Positions 13,661 through 15,097 of a stretch of DNA of 15,097 bases are shown one piece after another. Below the pieces are notes generated by a model. The model made no database searches. It was not told the origin of the DNA and saw only the letters and a list, made by a program, of their open reading frames with translations. Both the position numbers and the translations under genes were made by a program. Location: positions 1 to 15,097 of the forward strand of contig JBBITW010000085.1 of NCBI GenBank assembly GCA_037440525.1, written 5' to 3'. The DNA is from JBBITW01 sp037440525. Its GTDB lineage: Bacteria; Desulfobacterota; BSN033; UBA1163. Every line of letters begins with the position of its first letter. The first letter of the stretch is position 1.

Positions 13661-15097
13661 ATGTTTGAGATGCTCAATGCCTTTCTCATAGGACTTTTTC
13701 AGGTTTTCAACTGGACCACCTTTAGCCTGATGATTTTAGGTGTTTTGATTGGATTTGCTGTTGGGATTCTTCCAGGCTTGGGTGGTCCAACAACACTTGC
13801 CCTCATGCTTCCCTTCATTATCAAAATGAAAGCTGTAGAGGCCTTTGCATTTCTTTTGGGTATGGCAACAGTAACCAACACTACTGGTGATATAACCTCA
13901 ATTCTATTTGGTGTTCCTGGTGAACCCACAACTGCAGCAACTATTATTGATGGTCATCCAATGGCAAAGAGAGGTGAGGCTGGCCGTGCACTGGGCGCAG
14001 CACTTTTAAGTTCATTGGTGGGTGCCATTTTTGGAGCCTTTTCACTCGCATTTATGATCCCTGTGATTCGTCCTTTAGTTCTAAGCTTTGGTTCCCCTGA
14101 GTTTTTTATGTTAGCCGTCCTTGGACTTACGTTTGTTTCATCCCTTAGCGGGGAAGATTTAATTAAAGGGTTTATTGCAGGAGGAATAGGTCTTTTTTTG
14201 GCAACAATTGGACTTGATCCAATGACAGGGATTCAGCGTTATACATTCGGTCAGCTTTTTCTGTGGGATGGAATCGGTTTGGTCCCCATTACAGTTGGGT
14301 TCTTTGCTATTCCTGAGATTGTCGATTTAGCCATTCAGAGAACGAGTATTGCAGGGGAACGGATGGATAAATTGGGTGGTGTTTGGGAAGGTGTTAAAGA
14401 TACATTTCGCCACTTTGGGCTGGTTATTCGTTGCAGTGCTATTGGAACATTTACAGCCATTATTCCAGGAATGGGTGGTGCAACCACTCAATGGCTTGCT
14501 TATGCCCATGCGGTTCAGAGCTCTCCTAATAAAGAACGATTTGGAAAAGGAGCTGTGGAGGGGGTCTTAGGGCCAGGGGCTTCAAACAATTCAACCATGG
14601 GTGGCAGTTTAGTAACCATGGTTGCCTTTGGAATTCCTGCGAGTGTGTTAATGGCGATTTTGATGGGTGCCTTTCTCATCCAGGGTATTGTCCCGGGTCC
14701 TGACATGCTTATTCCAGAGCCTAAGGGTCACCTTTCATTAACATTTTCATTTGTATGGATCAACGTAATCTCAAATTTAATTACCGTAGGAATCTGTTTC
14801 CTTATTCTGAAGCAACTGGTTAAAGTCACCTATATCAAGGGAAGCCTTGTTATTCCCTTCATTCTTTTGTTGATATTTCTTGGTGCCTTTGCAGAAAAAA
14901 ATGCCTTTGAAGATCTCATCCTTGTCCTGATTTTTGGAGGATTGGGCTGGGTTATGGAAAGGCTCGATTGGCCAAGGCCACCATTGATTTTAGGGCTTGT
15001 CCTTGGACCCTTAGCGGAAAACAGGCTCTTCCTCGCAACAGATAATTATGGACTTTCCTGGCTTTTAAGGCCAGGTGTTTTGATTCTAATTTTACTT
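13661..15097 (+). CDS. TTT transporter large permease subunit (TctA), 3' end outside window
   Basis: Integral membrane permease of the TctA family, reading without interruption for 479 codons to the window edge. Family hallmarks are VGILPGLGGPTTLALMLP near residues 35-52, TTGDITSILFGVPGEPTTAATIIDGHPMAKRGEAGRALGAA at about 74-115, IIPGMGGATTQWLAYAHA in the second half-repeat, and GVLGPGASNNSTMGGSLVTMVAFGIPAS. The two PG(L/M)GG repeats reflect the internal duplication of the family. The last visible stretch (PRPPLILGLVLGPLAENRLF) is close to the normal C-terminus. It starts at ATG 13661 with AAGAAGG 10 bp upstream. The small membrane subunit TctB is not between TctC and TctA, where it is often found; it may lie downstream or be fused beyond the edge. 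Confidence 0.93.
   Translation, partial: MFEMLNAFLIGLFQVFNWTTFSLMILGVLIGFAVGILPGLGGPTTLALMLPFIIKMKAVEAFAFLLGMATVTNTTGDITSILFGVPGEPTTAATIIDGHPMAKRGEAGRALGAALLSSLVGAIFGAFSLAFMIPVIRPLVLSFGSPEFFMLAVLGLTFVSSLSGEDLIKGFIAGGIGLFLATIGLDPMTGIQRYTFGQLFLWDGIGLVPITVGFFAIPEIVDLAIQRTSIAGERMDKLGGVWEGVKDTFRHFGLVIRCSAIGTFTAIIPGMGGATTQWLAYAHAVQSSPNKERFGKGAVEGVLGPGASNNSTMGGSLVTMVAFGIPASVLMAILMGAFLIQGIVPGPDMLIPEPKGHLSLTFSFVWINVISNLITVGICFLILKQLVKVTYIKGSLVIPFILLLIFLGAFAEKNAFEDLILVLIFGGLGWVMERLDWPRPPLILGLVLGPLAENRLFLATDNYGLSWLLRPGVLILILL

Noticed and set aside
1..15097. CRISPR array, tRNA, rRNA, phage or transposase genes
   Set aside because: I looked for regular spaced repeats, tRNA-like arms and recombinase motifs and saw none.

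Overview
This is an AT-rich bacterial window with 13 protein-coding genes I regard as real (two of them cut by the window edges), one probable gene remnant and several regulatory or repeat elements. The content suggests an anaerobic Gram-negative bacterium: a mono-cluster [4Fe-4S] ferredoxin, an oxygen-sensitive-type 4-hydroxybutyryl-CoA-dehydratase family protein, a PyrK/PyrD pair and a tripartite tricarboxylate transporter (TTT) that needs a periplasm. The style resembles Desulfobacterota (former Deltaproteobacteria), but I cannot fix the phylum from this window alone. Several genes start with TTG or GTG behind strong GGAGG-type ribosome binding sites.

Layout. (1) 1-1650, plus strand: the end of an ABC transporter permease of the nitrate/taurine type, a DedA-family membrane protein and a small ferredoxin, closed by a strong hairpin terminator that probably also serves the convergent sigma gene. 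(2) 1666-3072, minus strand: a sigma-70 family factor, with its own promoter and a terminator-like hairpin in its leader. (3) 3228-6061, plus strand: a probable operon of a PHP-domain phosphoesterase/RNase AM-like protein, a half-size EamA transporter, a 34-residue very basic protein and a radical SAM protein whose start overlaps the stop of the basic protein. (4) 6039-6299, minus strand: the C-terminal part of a SAM-dependent methyltransferase without its N-terminal half. (5) 6373-10829, plus strand: a catabolic-looking operon from a near-consensus promoter, with an AbfD-like dehydratase, a zinc alcohol dehydrogenase, PyrK-like and PyrD-like subunits. (6) 10836-12323, minus strand: an ATZ/TRZ-type amidohydrolase, convergent with PyrD. 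(7) 12324-15097: a regulatory/repeat-rich gap, then the TTT solute-binding protein and the large TTT permease, which runs off the window.

How the genes may work together (inference). Regions 5-7 read as one metabolic neighbourhood: TTT uptake of a carboxylate or N-heterocyclic acid, hydrolysis or deamination by the amidohydrolase, a flavin redox step by PyrK/PyrD, and dehydratase and dehydrogenase steps. PyrK/PyrD may do ordinary pyrimidine biosynthesis instead. No phage genes, transposase, CRISPR array, tRNA or rRNA was seen.
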